A stretch of DNA of 64,000 nt from Flavobacterium sp. N1994 (GCF_025947145.1 NZ_CP109999.1:2046001-2110000); one strand, 5' to 3'; shown: positions 7,416 through 16,928, counted from the first letter of the stretch. Notes: a model not told the origin generated them from the letters alone. Program-made: numbers and translations.

Positions 7416-8573
7416 TTACTCTAACCAAGATTGGAAATACTTATCATCGGCAATTTTCATAGCTTCTTCTGTTACCATCAATGGTTTGAAAGTATCTACC
7501 ATAACGGCCAATTCTTGAGTGTCTTTTTTTCCAATACTTCTTTCAGCTGCTCCAGGGTGTGGTCCATGAGGAATCCCAGCAGGATGTAAGGAAATGTGAC
7601 CCGCTTCTATATCATTTCTACTCATAAAATCCCCATCAACATAATACAATACTTCATCTGAATCGATGTTACTGTGGTTGTATGGCGCTGGAATAGCTTC
7701 TGGATGATAATCATATAAACGTGGGACGAAAGAGCAAACTACAAACGCATCAGTTTCAAAAGTTTGATGTACTGGTGGCGGCTGGTGAATTCTTCCTGTA
7801 ATAGGTTCAAAATCATGTATTGAAAAAGCATACGGATAATTGTAACCATCATATCCAATTACATCAAAAGGATGTGTGGCATAAACCATATCAAAAATCT
7901 CGTCTTTCTTTTTTACTTTGATGATGAATTCACCCTTTTCGTCATTGGTTTCCAATTCGTAAGGTCGACGAATATCTCGTTCGCAAAACGGGGAATGTTC
8001 TAATAACTGACCAAACCAATTTCGATAACGTTTTGGAGTATAAATCGGTCTATGCGATTCTACAATGAACAAGCGATTATCTTCAGTATCAAAATCGATT
8101 TTATAAATGATTCCTCGAGGAATAATAAGATAGTCCCCGTATTTAAAATCAAGGTTGCCCAACATAGTTCTTAATTTTCCCGACCCTTTGTGAATGAAAA
8201 TCATTTCATCAGAATCGGTGTTTTTATAGAAATAGTCAGCAGTTGATTTTTTGGGAGCTGCCAATACAATGTGACAATCCGAATTTGTCAAGACAATTTT
8301 TCGGCTTTCCAAATAATCATTTTCAGGATTTACTTGAAAACCTCTTAGTCTGTAGGACTGAATATTATTAGCCTTAGAAATTTTGGGAGCAACACTATAT
8401 TGTCTTCTAATTTCTTTGACTTGAGTTGGTCTGTGTTCGTGATAGGAGTTGGTTGACATCCCGTCAAAACCAACTGTTCCAAACAATTGTTCGTAATATA
8501 AATCTCCGTTAGGTTTACGGAAAATAGTATGTCGTTTTGGAGGAATAGTTCCTAATTTGTGATATAGTGGCAT
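7416..8573 (-). CDS. hmgA: Homogentisate 1,2-dioxygenase
   Basis: 385 residues. The enzyme cleaves the homogentisate ring to maleylacetoacetate using Fe(II), the step after HppD. Two cupin halves are visible. Near the N-terminus stands YYEQLFGTVGFDGMSTNSYHEHRPTQV. The C-terminal half holds GRIHQPPPVHQTF, DEVLYYVDGDF and the iron/substrate motif GIPHGPHPG. It is first in the hmgA-hppD operon. The later enzymes (maleylacetoacetate isomerase, fumarylacetoacetase) are not in the window. Upstream lies a gene-free leader of more than 180 bases before the permease terminator. Confidence 0.95.
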   Translation of the reverse strand: MPLYHKLGTIPPKRHTIFRKPNGDLYYEQLFGTVGFDGMSTNSYHEHRPTQVKEIRRQYSVAPKISKANNIQSYRLRGFQVNPENDYLESRKIVLTNSDCHIVLAAPKKSTADYFYKNTDSDEMIFIHKGSGKLRTMLGNLDFKYGDYLIIPRGIIYKIDFDTEDNRLFIVESHRPIYTPKRYRNWFGQLLEHSPFCERDIRRPYELETNDEKGEFIIKVKKKDEIFDMVYATHPFDVIGYDGYNYPYAFSIHDFEPITGRIHQPPPVHQTFETDAFVVCSFVPRLYDYHPEAIPAPYNHSNIDSDEVLYYVDGDFMSRNDIEAGHISLHPAGIPHGPHPGAAERSIGKKDTQELAVMVDTFKPLMVTEEAMKIADDKYFQSWLE

Positions 8574-8778
8574 ATTCTTTTAATTTGAAATTTTAAATTA
8601 ACACCTACTGAAACGATGTCTAATGGGCTACTCTTCAGATAAAAAGAAATGAAACTCATTCAGGATTTCTCTTGATGAGGAATTTTAAGTGAGCTAATAA
8701 ATTATCCCATTTTTTCATATAACAAATGTCGGAAAAATATAAATTACAAAAATGATAATTATCAGTTTTTTGAAAAAC

Positions 8779-8824
8779 AAAAAAGGATTAAGGAGATTTT
8801 GGTTTCTCTTTAATCCTTTTGTAT
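8779..8824 (-). terminator. Strong terminator of the amino acid permease gene
   Basis: A 16-bp stem, AAAAGGATTAAGGAGA (8781-8796) with TCTCTTTAATCCTTTT (8805-8820), contains one G-T pair and an 8-base loop. It is followed by T-rich sequence on the minus strand and lies just beyond the stop codon at 8838. The remaining gap up to hmgA (8574-8765) has no gene I can support; GACATTTG at 8730-8723 on the minus strand is a near-consensus -7 box for hmgA. Confidence 0.9.
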
Positions 8825-8837
8825 TTGAATTAAATAA

Positions 8838-10310
8838 TTATTTTGGATGGTTTAAATTACTTCTCTTTTTGCTATAAACAAAGTAAATTACTAATCCTAT
8901 AGCCAACCAGCCTATAAGTCTTGCCCAATTGGTCCATCCTAAACCATAAATCATAGCCAAACAAACAATAATTCCAAGAATAGGAACAACCGGTACAAAA
9001 GGTGTTTTGAATTCACGTTTCATATCTGGTTCCGTTTTTCTTAAAACCATTACTGAAATACAAACTAAAATAAACGCGAATAAAGTTCCGATACTAGTCA
9101 TATCCCCTACTATATCTCCAGGTATAAATGCAGCAAAAGCTCCAACAATAACCAAAATTACAAGATTAGCTTTGTATGGGGTTTTGAATTTAGGATGCAC
9201 ATCACTAAACGCTTTAGGTAGTAACCCATCTTTTCCCATAGCATAAAAAACACGAGATTGACCCAATAACATTACTAATATTACTGATGAGAAACCTGCT
9301 AAAATAGCTACAGTAACAAAGTCAGCTAACCATTTATAACCTATCATATATTTTCCAATAGCAAAAGCTACTGAAGCTTCTTTACCTCCCGTTCTAAAAT
9401 CTTCAACGGTAGCAACACCTGTTAGAACATGAGCAAAAAGAATATATAATACTGTACAAATAGCTAATGATCCTAAAATTCCAATAGGCATATCGCGCTT
9501 TGGATTCTTCGTTTCTTGTGCAGCAGTACTTACAGCGTCAAACCCGATGAAGGCAAAGAAAACAGTTCCTGCAGCACCGAGTATTCCCATAATGCCTCCA
9601 AAATGATGACCAACTCCTTGGTCGTCTGTATAAGTTGAAGCTTCTGGAATATAAGGTGTGTGATTAGCTGGATTGATAAAGTGCCAACCAAAAACAATAA
9701 TCATTATAACAATAGATACTTTGGTAACTACTATAATTCCGTTAACAAATGCCGATTCTTGAGTTCCTTTTATCAAAAGCAAACTAATAACAGCCACTAT
9801 AAAAAATGCGGGAATGTTTATTATTCCACTAACCCCATCTGTAGAAGTCTGAAAAGGAGAATGACAATATTCATAAGGAATTGGGCTAACGTGCAGCACA
9901 TTGACCAGCAGATTATTGAGATATTCACTCCAGGCAATTCCAACTGTAGCTGCTCCAACGGCATATTCTAAAATTAAATCCCAACCTATTATCCAAGCTA
10001 ACAATTCCCCCATGGTAGCATAAGTATAAGTATAAGCACTACCAGAAATTGGAATGGATGATGATAATTCTGCATAACACAATCCTGCTAAAGCACAACC
10101 GATTGCTGCAACAATAAAACCAATTGTTACGGATGGACCTGCATTTTGAGCTGCAGCTGTTGCTGTTCTAACAAATAATCCAGCTCCTATAATAGCTCCT
10201 ATCCCTAAGGCAACTAGTGACCAAGCCGTTAAAGTTCTTTTTAATCCTTTTTCAGATTCTGAGGCTTCTGCAAGAAGTAAATCCAAAGGTTTTCTTTTCC
10301 AAATTGACAT
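8838..10310 (-). CDS. APC superfamily amino acid permease (cationic amino acid transporter-like)
   Basis: 490 residues with about 12-14 hydrophobic helices. The N-terminus MSIWKRKPLDLLLAE plus SLVALGIGAIIGAGLFV is typical of the CAT/YfnA-type branch of the amino acid-polyamine-organocation superfamily, as are SGSAYTYTYATMGE and GFDAVSTAAQETKNP. These inner-membrane proteins import amino acids by proton symport or exchange. The exact substrate cannot be read from sequence; lysine, arginine or branched neutral residues are all possible. It is monocistronic, with its own promoter and a strong terminator. Two genes away are tyrosine and tryptophan catabolic enzymes. Confidence 0.9.
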   Translation of the reverse strand: MSIWKRKPLDLLLAEASESEKGLKRTLTAWSLVALGIGAIIGAGLFVRTATAAAQNAGPSVTIGFIVAAIGCALAGLCYAELSSSIPISGSAYTYTYATMGELLAWIIGWDLILEYAVGAATVGIAWSEYLNNLLVNVLHVSPIPYEYCHSPFQTSTDGVSGIINIPAFFIVAVISLLLIKGTQESAFVNGIIVVTKVSIVIMIIVFGWHFINPANHTPYIPEASTYTDDQGVGHHFGGIMGILGAAGTVFFAFIGFDAVSTAAQETKNPKRDMPIGILGSLAICTVLYILFAHVLTGVATVEDFRTGGKEASVAFAIGKYMIGYKWLADFVTVAILAGFSSVILVMLLGQSRVFYAMGKDGLLPKAFSDVHPKFKTPYKANLVILVIVGAFAAFIPGDIVGDMTSIGTLFAFILVCISVMVLRKTEPDMKREFKTPFVPVVPILGIIVCLAMIYGLGWTNWARLIGWLAIGLVIYFVYSKKRSNLNHPK

Positions 10311-10336
10311 AAAAGTTAGTTTTAATAATAGATTTT

Positions 10337-10370
10337 CAAATATAGTTTTTTATGTTTCACTACGAACAAA
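10337..10370 (-). promoter_or_regulatory. Promoter of the amino acid permease
   Basis: Minus-strand TTTG (10370-10367), 22 bases, TATATTTG (10344-10337). Both elements match the Bacteroidota consensus; the gap is slightly long. The box lies 26 bases upstream of the ATG. Confidence 0.6.
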
Positions 10371-10400
10371 AATAAATTTTATTCTAATTCCTAAACTAGT

Positions 10401-12614
10401 TTAAAACCAAAATCCTACACTGATATAAACATATCCTTTGTTTAATTCTGGTGACCATGAATATTTAGCTTCGATAGGGCCAAGTATAGATTCTAAAGAA
10501 TAACCAACGGCATAACCATTAAATTTTGGTTTTGAAAACCAATTCCCGCTGACAAACAAATTGTCTTCAGCATTAGCATAATTAGCGGCAAAATTGATAT
10601 GGTTCTTTTTATAAATTTCATAATCCAAAGTAAAACAAGACTTGATATAATTATCCGCAGCAATACCTAAAAAATCATAGCCATAAAAATGTTTGAAATT
10701 ATTGATGGTGTTAAATCCATAACCTCCTAAAATAAAATCGAAAAAATGGACACTTTGTTTACCAATGGTAAAACCCGCCTCAGATTGCACTTTTAGTGTT
10801 AGTTTTTTTGTAAACGATTTTACAAAACCGATTTCTCCTTTGGCAATAGAAAACCTGTTGAATTCTTGTGTGTAATTAGACGAAAAAAGATAGGATTGTA
10901 TATCTCCAGAAAAAAGCCATCCTCTTTGAGGAAATAGTTTATTGTCGTAGGAGTCGAATTTCATATACCCAAAAACACTAGCATAAGTACTATTTTCAAA
11001 TGTGGTATTAATACTGCCAAGATTATCCGATTTTATTTTTAAAAACTTATGTTCAACTCCAGCACCAATTAAAAATTTCTGAATAAAAACAGTTTGCAAA
11101 TACGCTTGATTGGTTAAGTCAGAAAAATCAATATTAATACTATTTAAGCCCAATTGCGTTAATAATTCTCCATTCCTGAAATCCGTCTGAACATTTTTAT
11201 TGAATGTATTATATCTTGATTTAAGTCCAAAACTCCAATAAAACCCATTGTCAATGTAATAATCTAGATTATAACGCGTATTATCTCCAAGCCCAAGATC
11301 TATAGAAACAACATCATTTTTAAACAGCATTTTCTTTTGGGTCAAATTGACTAAAACGGCACTTTTGTATAGTCCGTCATAATGAAGTCCAAATTTTAGA
11401 AAAGTCTTTGTGGGGTTTTCCGTAAGGTTTAATTTTAGTACATCCTCATTTTGCTTTCCAGAAATAGTGTAACTAATTCTACTGAAGTTTTGAGTAGCAT
11501 TTATATTATTTATTCCGTTTTTTAAGTCTTCATAATTTATTTTGCTCCCGTTTCTAAAATGTAGTTTCCCTACAACGTAAGCTCTTGTGTAATTATCTAA
11601 GTCGTTTATTGCTACATCTTTTAATTGTAAAGTATCTTTGACCGTTTTTAAATTATTGACTTTATAGGCTTGAGAAGTATCTTCTAGTTTTTTTAGTTTA
11701 TCGAATATCAAATTTGCCGCCTCTTCACCTGCCTTAACTATTTCCTTCCCTTCGTCAAAAGAAATTACACCATAGTTTGAAACATCTGGTTTGATGTAAA
11801 AATCAGTTAATTTCTGTTTGTCTTTCATTACTTTTATCATGCTCAAGTTAGTTATTTGAACCAAAATTCGCGTAGCATCTTTTAAAGAGCTCCTGTCTTT
11901 TAAGTCGTCTTGAACATCTACTCCGATAATAATATCTGCGCCCATTTTCCGAACTTCCTCCACAGGATAATTATTAACAACCCCTCCGTCTATTAATAAT
12001 TTACCGTCGATTTCAACTGGTGCAAATAAGGATGGAAAGGCGGAACTGGCTAACATGGCTTGTGCTAAATATCCGTTTTTTAAAAGCACTTGCTCTCCTT
12101 TTTCAATATCTGTTGCCACGCATAAAAAGGGTATAGGAAGTTTACTAAAATCGGTAATATGTCTTACTTTATGGGTGAGTTTTGACAACAAATTATAGTT
12201 GTACATTCCTTTGGAAAGCGCAATTGGAATTCCTAATTTAAATTTGTGAAAGGGTAATGAAATAGGATACATCTCATCATTTCGTTTTTCATAAAAACTT
12301 TTAGAGGAACGTGGAATATAATCTTGCAGTAGTTCGTCAAAGTTGGTGTTGTAAAAAATAGAATCTATTTGTGTCGCACTATAGCCAGAAGCATATAATC
12401 CCCCAACAACAGCTCCCATACTAGTTCCTCCTATGTAGTCTATCTTTACTCCGGCTTTTTCCAACACCTTCAATACACCTATATGAGCAAATCCTTTCGC
12501 ACCTCCTCCGCTAAGAACTAAGCCAATTTTTGGTCTAGTTTTTTTTATGGTGTCTTGCGCTACAACAGTCTGAAGTAAAAAAAGACCAATGAGTACGAGT
12601 ACTGTTTTTTTCAT
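10401..12614 (-). CDS. Patatin-like phospholipase with outer-membrane barrel (type Vd-like)
   Basis: 737 residues. A signal peptide (about 1-19) precedes a patatin domain (about 28-300) and a C-terminal region with POTRA-like and BamA/Omp85-type beta-barrel sequence ending in the aromatic VSVGFWF. The patatin dyad is present: oxyanion loop SGGGAKG, nucleophile in GGTSMGA (Ser near 66) and Asp in LIDGGVVNNYP. Proteins with this order (PlpD-like) pass or display a lipid-hydrolysing domain across the outer membrane. The start codon overlaps the uvrC stop by 4 bases, so the two are co-transcribed. Substrate unknown; phospholipase A activity is the family expectation. Confidence 0.9.
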   Translation of the reverse strand: MKKTVLVLIGLFLLQTVVAQDTIKKTRPKIGLVLSGGGAKGFAHIGVLKVLEKAGVKIDYIGGTSMGAVVGGLYASGYSATQIDSIFYNTNFDELLQDYIPRSSKSFYEKRNDEMYPISLPFHKFKLGIPIALSKGMYNYNLLSKLTHKVRHITDFSKLPIPFLCVATDIEKGEQVLLKNGYLAQAMLASSAFPSLFAPVEIDGKLLIDGGVVNNYPVEEVRKMGADIIIGVDVQDDLKDRSSLKDATRILVQITNLSMIKVMKDKQKLTDFYIKPDVSNYGVISFDEGKEIVKAGEEAANLIFDKLKKLEDTSQAYKVNNLKTVKDTLQLKDVAINDLDNYTRAYVVGKLHFRNGSKINYEDLKNGINNINATQNFSRISYTISGKQNEDVLKLNLTENPTKTFLKFGLHYDGLYKSAVLVNLTQKKMLFKNDVVSIDLGLGDNTRYNLDYYIDNGFYWSFGLKSRYNTFNKNVQTDFRNGELLTQLGLNSINIDFSDLTNQAYLQTVFIQKFLIGAGVEHKFLKIKSDNLGSINTTFENSTYASVFGYMKFDSYDNKLFPQRGWLFSGDIQSYLFSSNYTQEFNRFSIAKGEIGFVKSFTKKLTLKVQSEAGFTIGKQSVHFFDFILGGYGFNTINNFKHFYGYDFLGIAADNYIKSCFTLDYEIYKKNHINFAANYANAEDNLFVSGNWFSKPKFNGYAVGYSLESILGPIEAKYSWSPELNKGYVYISVGFWF

Positions 12615-14422
12615 AAACGGTTTTCGGATTTACTAATGTTGTAAAATTCGGAAATTTTTTTGGCTTTTGATACACCTATGACGTCAGAAATTTCTTTTTC
12701 GGTAGCTAATTTTAATCTTTTAACACTTTTAAAGTGTTTTAGTAAGGTTAACATCGTCTTTTCGCCAATCCCTGGAATGGTTTCAATAGTCGAATTTAAT
12801 GCCGATTTACTTCTTTTATCTCGATGGTGCGTAATCCCAAAACGATGCGCTTCATTACGGAGCTGTTGAATTATTTTTAGGGTTTCCGATTTTTTGTCTA
12901 AGTACAACGGAACAGAATCTCCCGGATAAAACAACTCTTCCAATCGTTTAGCAATACCGATAATAGCGATTTTACCTCTTAATCCCAAATCATCAATACT
13001 TTTCAAAGCCGAAGATAATTGCCCTTTACCACCATCGATAATGATTAGTTGTGGCAACGGTTGGTTTTCATCCAAAAGTCGTTTGTATCTTCTGTATACC
13101 ACTTCTTCCATGGAGGCGAAATCATTGGGACCTTCTACAGTTTTAATATTGAAATGGCGATAGTCTTTTTTACTCGGTTTCCCCTCTTTAAAAACTACAC
13201 AAGCCGAAACAGGATTGGTTCCTTGAATATTGGAATTATCAAAGCACTCAATATGTCTTGGCTCAACCGAAAGTCGTAAATCCTTCTGCATTTGCAACAT
13301 GATTCTATTAGTATGTCTTTCGGGGTCAACAATTTGAATTTGTTTTAACTGCTCTAATCGTTGGTATTTCGCATTGCGTTGTGACAATTCTAAAATTTGT
13401 TTTTTGTCTCCCAATTGTGGCACCGTGACTTTTATGTTAGCTCCAAAATCCAAATCGAAAGGCAAAATAATTTCTTTGGTAGTCAAATGAAAACGCTCTC
13501 TTAATTCCACCACAGCAAGTTCTAACAACTCTTCATCGGTTTCATCCAATTTCTTTTTAAGCTCTAAAGTGTGGGAACGGATAATGGCTCCGTGTGCTAT
13601 TTGTAAAAAATTGACATACGCCATCGATTCATCAGAAACAATAGAGAACACATCAACATTCGATATTTTTGGATTTAAAATAGTGGACCGCGATTGGTAA
13701 TTTTCGAGTACTTCTATTTTTTCTTTGATTTTTTGAGCGGCTTCAAATTTCATATCAGCGGCTAAATCCTGCATCATTTTTTTAAAATCGCGTAAACTGT
13801 CTTTGAAATTGCCTTTCAAAATTTCACGAATGGCGTCCACTTGTTTTTGATAATGTTCCAAAGTTTCATAGCCTTCACAAGGTCCTTTGCAATTGCCAAT
13901 ATGGTATTCCAAACAGACTTTGTATTTCCCTGATTTAATATTACTGTCGCTCAAATCATAATTACAAGTGCGCAACGGATAAAGCTCTTTGATTAAATCC
14001 AGAATAGTATGAACCGTTTTAAAATTGGTATATGGACCAAAATACTCTGACCCATCTTTATTCATTCTACGGGTTGAAAATATCCTTGGGAAAGGTTCTT
14101 TTTTGATGCAAATCCAAGGATAGGTTTTATCATCCCGAAGCAAGACATTATAACGGGGTTGTAGTTTTTTTATCAGATTGTTTTCCAACAAAAGGGCATC
14201 TTGTTCAGAAGAAACTACAATGTGTTTAATAGTAACGATCTTCTTGACCAACACATTGGTTTTGGCGTTATCATGAAGTTTATTGAAATAGGAAGAGACT
14301 CTTTTTTTTAGGTTTTTGGCTTTACCAACATACAGAATTTTACCTTCCTTATCATAATACTGATACACTCCAGGATGGTCTGGTAGCGTTTGTATTTGAA
14401 GTTCTAGAGAAGGGTTTTCCAT
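12611..14422 (-). CDS. uvrC: Excinuclease ABC subunit C
   Basis: 603 residues. UvrC makes both incisions in nucleotide excision repair together with UvrA and UvrB. Domains in order: GIY-YIG endonuclease (about 14-95; GVYQYY and ILYVGKAKNLKKR), the cysteine-containing linker with GNCKGPCEGY, a UVR motif near 205-240, the RNase H-like endonuclease domain (HIECFDNSNIQG, IIDGGKGQL) and C-terminal helix-hairpin-helix (TIPGIGEKTMLTLLKHF). Full length. The -7 box of its promoter ends only 4 bases before the ATG, so the mRNA may be nearly leaderless. Confidence 0.97.
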   Translation of the reverse strand: MENPSLELQIQTLPDHPGVYQYYDKEGKILYVGKAKNLKKRVSSYFNKLHDNAKTNVLVKKIVTIKHIVVSSEQDALLLENNLIKKLQPRYNVLLRDDKTYPWICIKKEPFPRIFSTRRMNKDGSEYFGPYTNFKTVHTILDLIKELYPLRTCNYDLSDSNIKSGKYKVCLEYHIGNCKGPCEGYETLEHYQKQVDAIREILKGNFKDSLRDFKKMMQDLAADMKFEAAQKIKEKIEVLENYQSRSTILNPKISNVDVFSIVSDESMAYVNFLQIAHGAIIRSHTLELKKKLDETDEELLELAVVELRERFHLTTKEIILPFDLDFGANIKVTVPQLGDKKQILELSQRNAKYQRLEQLKQIQIVDPERHTNRIMLQMQKDLRLSVEPRHIECFDNSNIQGTNPVSACVVFKEGKPSKKDYRHFNIKTVEGPNDFASMEEVVYRRYKRLLDENQPLPQLIIIDGGKGQLSSALKSIDDLGLRGKIAIIGIAKRLEELFYPGDSVPLYLDKKSETLKIIQQLRNEAHRFGITHHRDKRSKSALNSTIETIPGIGEKTMLTLLKHFKSVKRLKLATEKEISDVIGVSKAKKISEFYNISKSENRL

Positions 14423-14426
14423 AAAA

Positions 14427-14456
14427 CAAAGTTAATTGAAATCTGTGTAAATACAA
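14427..14456 (-). promoter_or_regulatory. uvrC promoter abutting the start codon
   Basis: Minus strand TTG (14456-14454), 19 bases, TAACTTTG (14434-14427), the ideal spacing. The box ends 4 bases before the A of ATG (14422). The transcription start is therefore predicted at or within a few bases of the start codon. Confidence 0.6.
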
Positions 14457-14504
14457 GAGGCAGAAAGACTAACATTTGTCATGTTTTTTTGGTTTCCAAT
14501 GCCT

Positions 14505-14512
14505 TAGTTTTG
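14505..14512 (+). promoter_or_regulatory. -7 box of the PLP decarboxylase gene
   Basis: TAGTTTTG fits TAnnTTTG and lies 14 bases upstream of the ATG at 14527. No well-spaced -33 TTTG is seen. It lies inside the upward extension of the reading frame (open to 14476) and therefore argues for the 14527 start. Confidence 0.45.
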
Positions 14513-14526
14513 GGAAAATTTTAGGT

Positions 14527-15765
14527 ATGATTTACTGGAAGAAACTCACACAAGAAGAACGAAAAGATAGGATTCAAAAGGCATTACACGACAATGTCAA
14601 TTTCTCTAAAGATATTTCATTGGGGTATCCCGCTTCCAAGTTGGATAGTAAGGTATTCAATGATGACGCTCCCTTTTTAAAAGATGCTCCCATTTTGCAA
14701 ACTTATGTGGCTAATCCTAATAACATCGGTTGTCATACTTTTGGCACTTCGGAAAAAGCTTTTGATGGTACTCACGAAATTGAACGGGAAGTATTAAGCG
14801 TAATTGCTGTCGATATTTTTAAAGCCGAACCTGATTCCTTTGATGGGTATATTTCCCCTGGCGGAACAGAAGCTAATATTCAAGCAATATGGATGTTCCG
14901 GAATTACTTTAGAAATCATTATGAGGCTTCAAGTAACGAAATTGCCATTATAGCTTCAGAGGACACGCATTATTCCATTCCAAAAGGAGCTAATTTATTG
15001 CAATTGGATTGGTTAAAAATTCCAGTTGATTTTAATAGTAGGGCGATTGACAAAGTACAACTAGAAGCCATTATTAAGAAGGCTAAAACGAATGGGAAGA
15101 AATACTTTATCGTTGTTTCTAATATGGGCACAACCATGTTTGGTTCTGTAGACAATCCAGAAGATTATATTGAGGTATTAGAAAAATATAATTTGGTATA
15201 TAAACTTCATATTGATGGGGCTTATGGTGGTTTTGTATATCCGTTTAGCCATCAAGAATCAGTTATTAATTTTAGTAATCCTAAAATCAGTTCTATTACC
15301 ATTGACGCTCATAAAATGTTGCAAGCTCCATACGGAACAGGAGTTTTCATTTGTAGAAAAGGCTATATCGAAAATGTACTAACCAAAGAAGCTGCATATG
15401 TAGAGGGAATGGATTTAACCTTATGTGGCAGTCGGAGTGGAGCCAATGCTGTGGCGGTTTGGATGATTTTATTTACTTATGGCCCTAATGGCTGGTTTGA
15501 AAAAGTGAGTGTGTTGCAAATGCGAACGCAGTTTTTGTGTAACCAATTAGAATCGCTAAGCATTGAGTATTTTAGGGAACCTTATATGAATATTGTTACC
15601 ATTAAAGCCAAATTCATTCCAGAAGCTTTGGCTGAAAAATATGGTTTAGTACCTCAACAACACAATGCAGACAACCAATGGTACAAAATTGTGCTGATGG
15701 ATCATGTAGAAGTAGAACATTTAACTACTTTTATACAAGATTTGAAAGCTACCGTTTATGCTTAA
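14527..15765 (+). CDS. Group II pyridoxal-phosphate-dependent decarboxylase
   Basis: 412 residues from the ATG at 14527. The fold-type I decarboxylase signatures are clear: SPGGTEANIQAIW, SEDTHYSIPKGAN, HIDGAYGGFVYP and the PLP-binding lysine Lys263 in DAHKMLQAPYGTG. Relatives act on aspartate, glutamate, 2,4-diaminobutyrate or aromatic amino acids to give amines or beta-alanine. The exact substrate cannot be assigned. At about 410 residues it is shorter than classic 470-residue aromatic decarboxylases and closer to the MfnA-type length. It overlaps the next gene by 8 bases and so is co-transcribed with the folate enzyme. Confidence 0.88.
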   Translation: MIYWKKLTQEERKDRIQKALHDNVNFSKDISLGYPASKLDSKVFNDDAPFLKDAPILQTYVANPNNIGCHTFGTSEKAFDGTHEIEREVLSVIAVDIFKAEPDSFDGYISPGGTEANIQAIWMFRNYFRNHYEASSNEIAIIASEDTHYSIPKGANLLQLDWLKIPVDFNSRAIDKVQLEAIIKKAKTNGKKYFIVVSNMGTTMFGSVDNPEDYIEVLEKYNLVYKLHIDGAYGGFVYPFSHQESVINFSNPKISSITIDAHKMLQAPYGTGVFICRKGYIENVLTKEAAYVEGMDLTLCGSRSGANAVAVWMILFTYGPNGWFEKVSVLQMRTQFLCNQLESLSIEYFREPYMNIVTIKAKFIPEALAEKYGLVPQQHNADNQWYKIVLMDHVEVEHLTTFIQDLKATVYA

Positions 15766-16324
15766 AAAAGAACTGCGAAGTAAGTACAAAGAATTAAGAA
15801 AAAGGCTCACTGAAGAAGAAGTTGAAGACCAGAGTTTGGCCATAGCTAATCGGCTTTTGCAATTAGATATTTGGGGACAAACTTATTTTCATTTATTTCT
15901 AACAATAGAGGAACACAAAGAAATTGACACCGAATTCATCCTGCAAATTCTAGCCGGAAAAGACAAAGAAATTGTGGTGGCCAAAAGTAATTTTGAGACT
16001 TTAACAATGACTCATTATCTGTTGACAGATAACACTAAATTTCAAAAAAATGAGTTTAATATTTACGAACCCGTTGACGGCATTGAAGTCCCAACCTCAA
16101 AAATAGACGTAGTTTTTGTTCCGCTTTTGGCGTATGATAAAAAAGGGAATCGTGTGGGGTATGGCAAAGGATTCTATGATAAATTCCTTTCTGAATGCAA
16201 AGAGGATGTTATCAAAATTGGGCTGTCCTTCTATCCTCCTGAAGAAATAATTGAAGATGTTATTCCAACTGATATTCGATTAGATTATTGCGTTACGCCA
16301 ATGACTATTTATAACTTTCAATAG
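15758..16324 (+). CDS. 5-formyltetrahydrofolate cyclo-ligase
   Basis: 188 residues. The enzyme uses ATP to convert 5-formyl-THF to 5,10-methenyl-THF, returning this storage or by-product folate to the one-carbon pool. The family ATP-binding motif GNRVGYGKGFYDKFL stands at about 128-142, preceded by VDVVFVPLLAYD. The N-terminal ELRSKYKELRKRL helix is typical. It overlaps the decarboxylase by 8 bases at its start and the convergent lspA by 20 bases at its end. E. coli YgfA (fau) is the homologue by family. Confidence 0.95.
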   Translation: MLKKELRSKYKELRKRLTEEEVEDQSLAIANRLLQLDIWGQTYFHLFLTIEEHKEIDTEFILQILAGKDKEIVVAKSNFETLTMTHYLLTDNTKFQKNEFNIYEPVDGIEVPTSKIDVVFVPLLAYDKKGNRVGYGKGFYDKFLSECKEDVIKIGLSFYPPEEIIEDVIPTDIRLDYCVTPMTIYNFQ

Positions 16325-16928
16325 CCGTTCTTTTGGCGAAAGCTTTTTTGTTAAAGACAATCAGGATTCCAACACCTGTTGAAATAGCCATATCGGCAAT
16401 ATTAAAAATAGCATTAAAGAATTTGAACGGTTGTCCTCCATATACAGGTAACCATTTTGGAAAATTACCTTCTAAAATTGGAAAATACAACATATCAACC
16501 ACTCTACCATGAAACCAAGTTCCCGAAGGTTTGTCTGAGAATAATGTGGCTAAATGACCATAGCTATCGTCAAAAATAACGCCATAAAAAACGGAATCAA
16601 TAATATTACCTACAGCACCAGCAAATATCAATGAAATCGCAATCATTAAATAATTAGAACTGTGTTTGGTACTAGAATCATATAACCAATATCCAATTCC
16701 TACAACTGCCAAAACTCGGAATACAGTCAAAATCAATTTACCATGTGTGCCTGGGATTTTTGCACCCCATGCCATTCCTTCGTTTTCAATCAATAGTATT
16801 TTAAACCAACTGGCTACATCTATCTGTCCAGGTTCTCCATAAATAAAATTGGTTTTGATATATATTTTGACAAATTGGTCAACTAATAAAATAATAGCTA
16901 TGATTAAAATGGAATTTCTTAATGACAT
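16305..16928 (-). CDS. lspA: Lipoprotein signal peptidase (signal peptidase II)
   Basis: 207 residues with four membrane helices. LspA removes the signal peptide from prolipoproteins in the inner membrane. The catalytic Asp pair is expected at Asp145 (GRVVDML) and Asp179 (FNIADMAIS), with conserved GNIID at 108-111. It is longer than the usual 160 residues because of two insertions. One lies between GNIID and GRVVD (about 25 extra residues) and one between the two catalytic Asp residues (34 apart rather than about 18). I believe such insertions are common in Bacteroidota LspA. The gene lies downstream of the dksA-like gene, and its 3' end overlaps the convergent folate gene by 20 bases. Confidence 0.95.
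   Translation of the reverse strand: MSLRNSILIIAIILLVDQFVKIYIKTNFIYGEPGQIDVASWFKILLIENEGMAWGAKIPGTHGKLILTVFRVLAVVGIGYWLYDSSTKHSSNYLMIAISLIFAGAVGNIIDSVFYGVIFDDSYGHLATLFSDKPSGTWFHGRVVDMLYFPILEGNFPKWLPVYGGQPFKFFNAIFNIADMAISTGVGILIVFNKKAFAKRTAIESYK

Noticed and set aside
14476..14526. Longer N-terminus of the PLP decarboxylase
   Set aside because: The extension contains the -7 box TAGTTTTG and has no family similarity.
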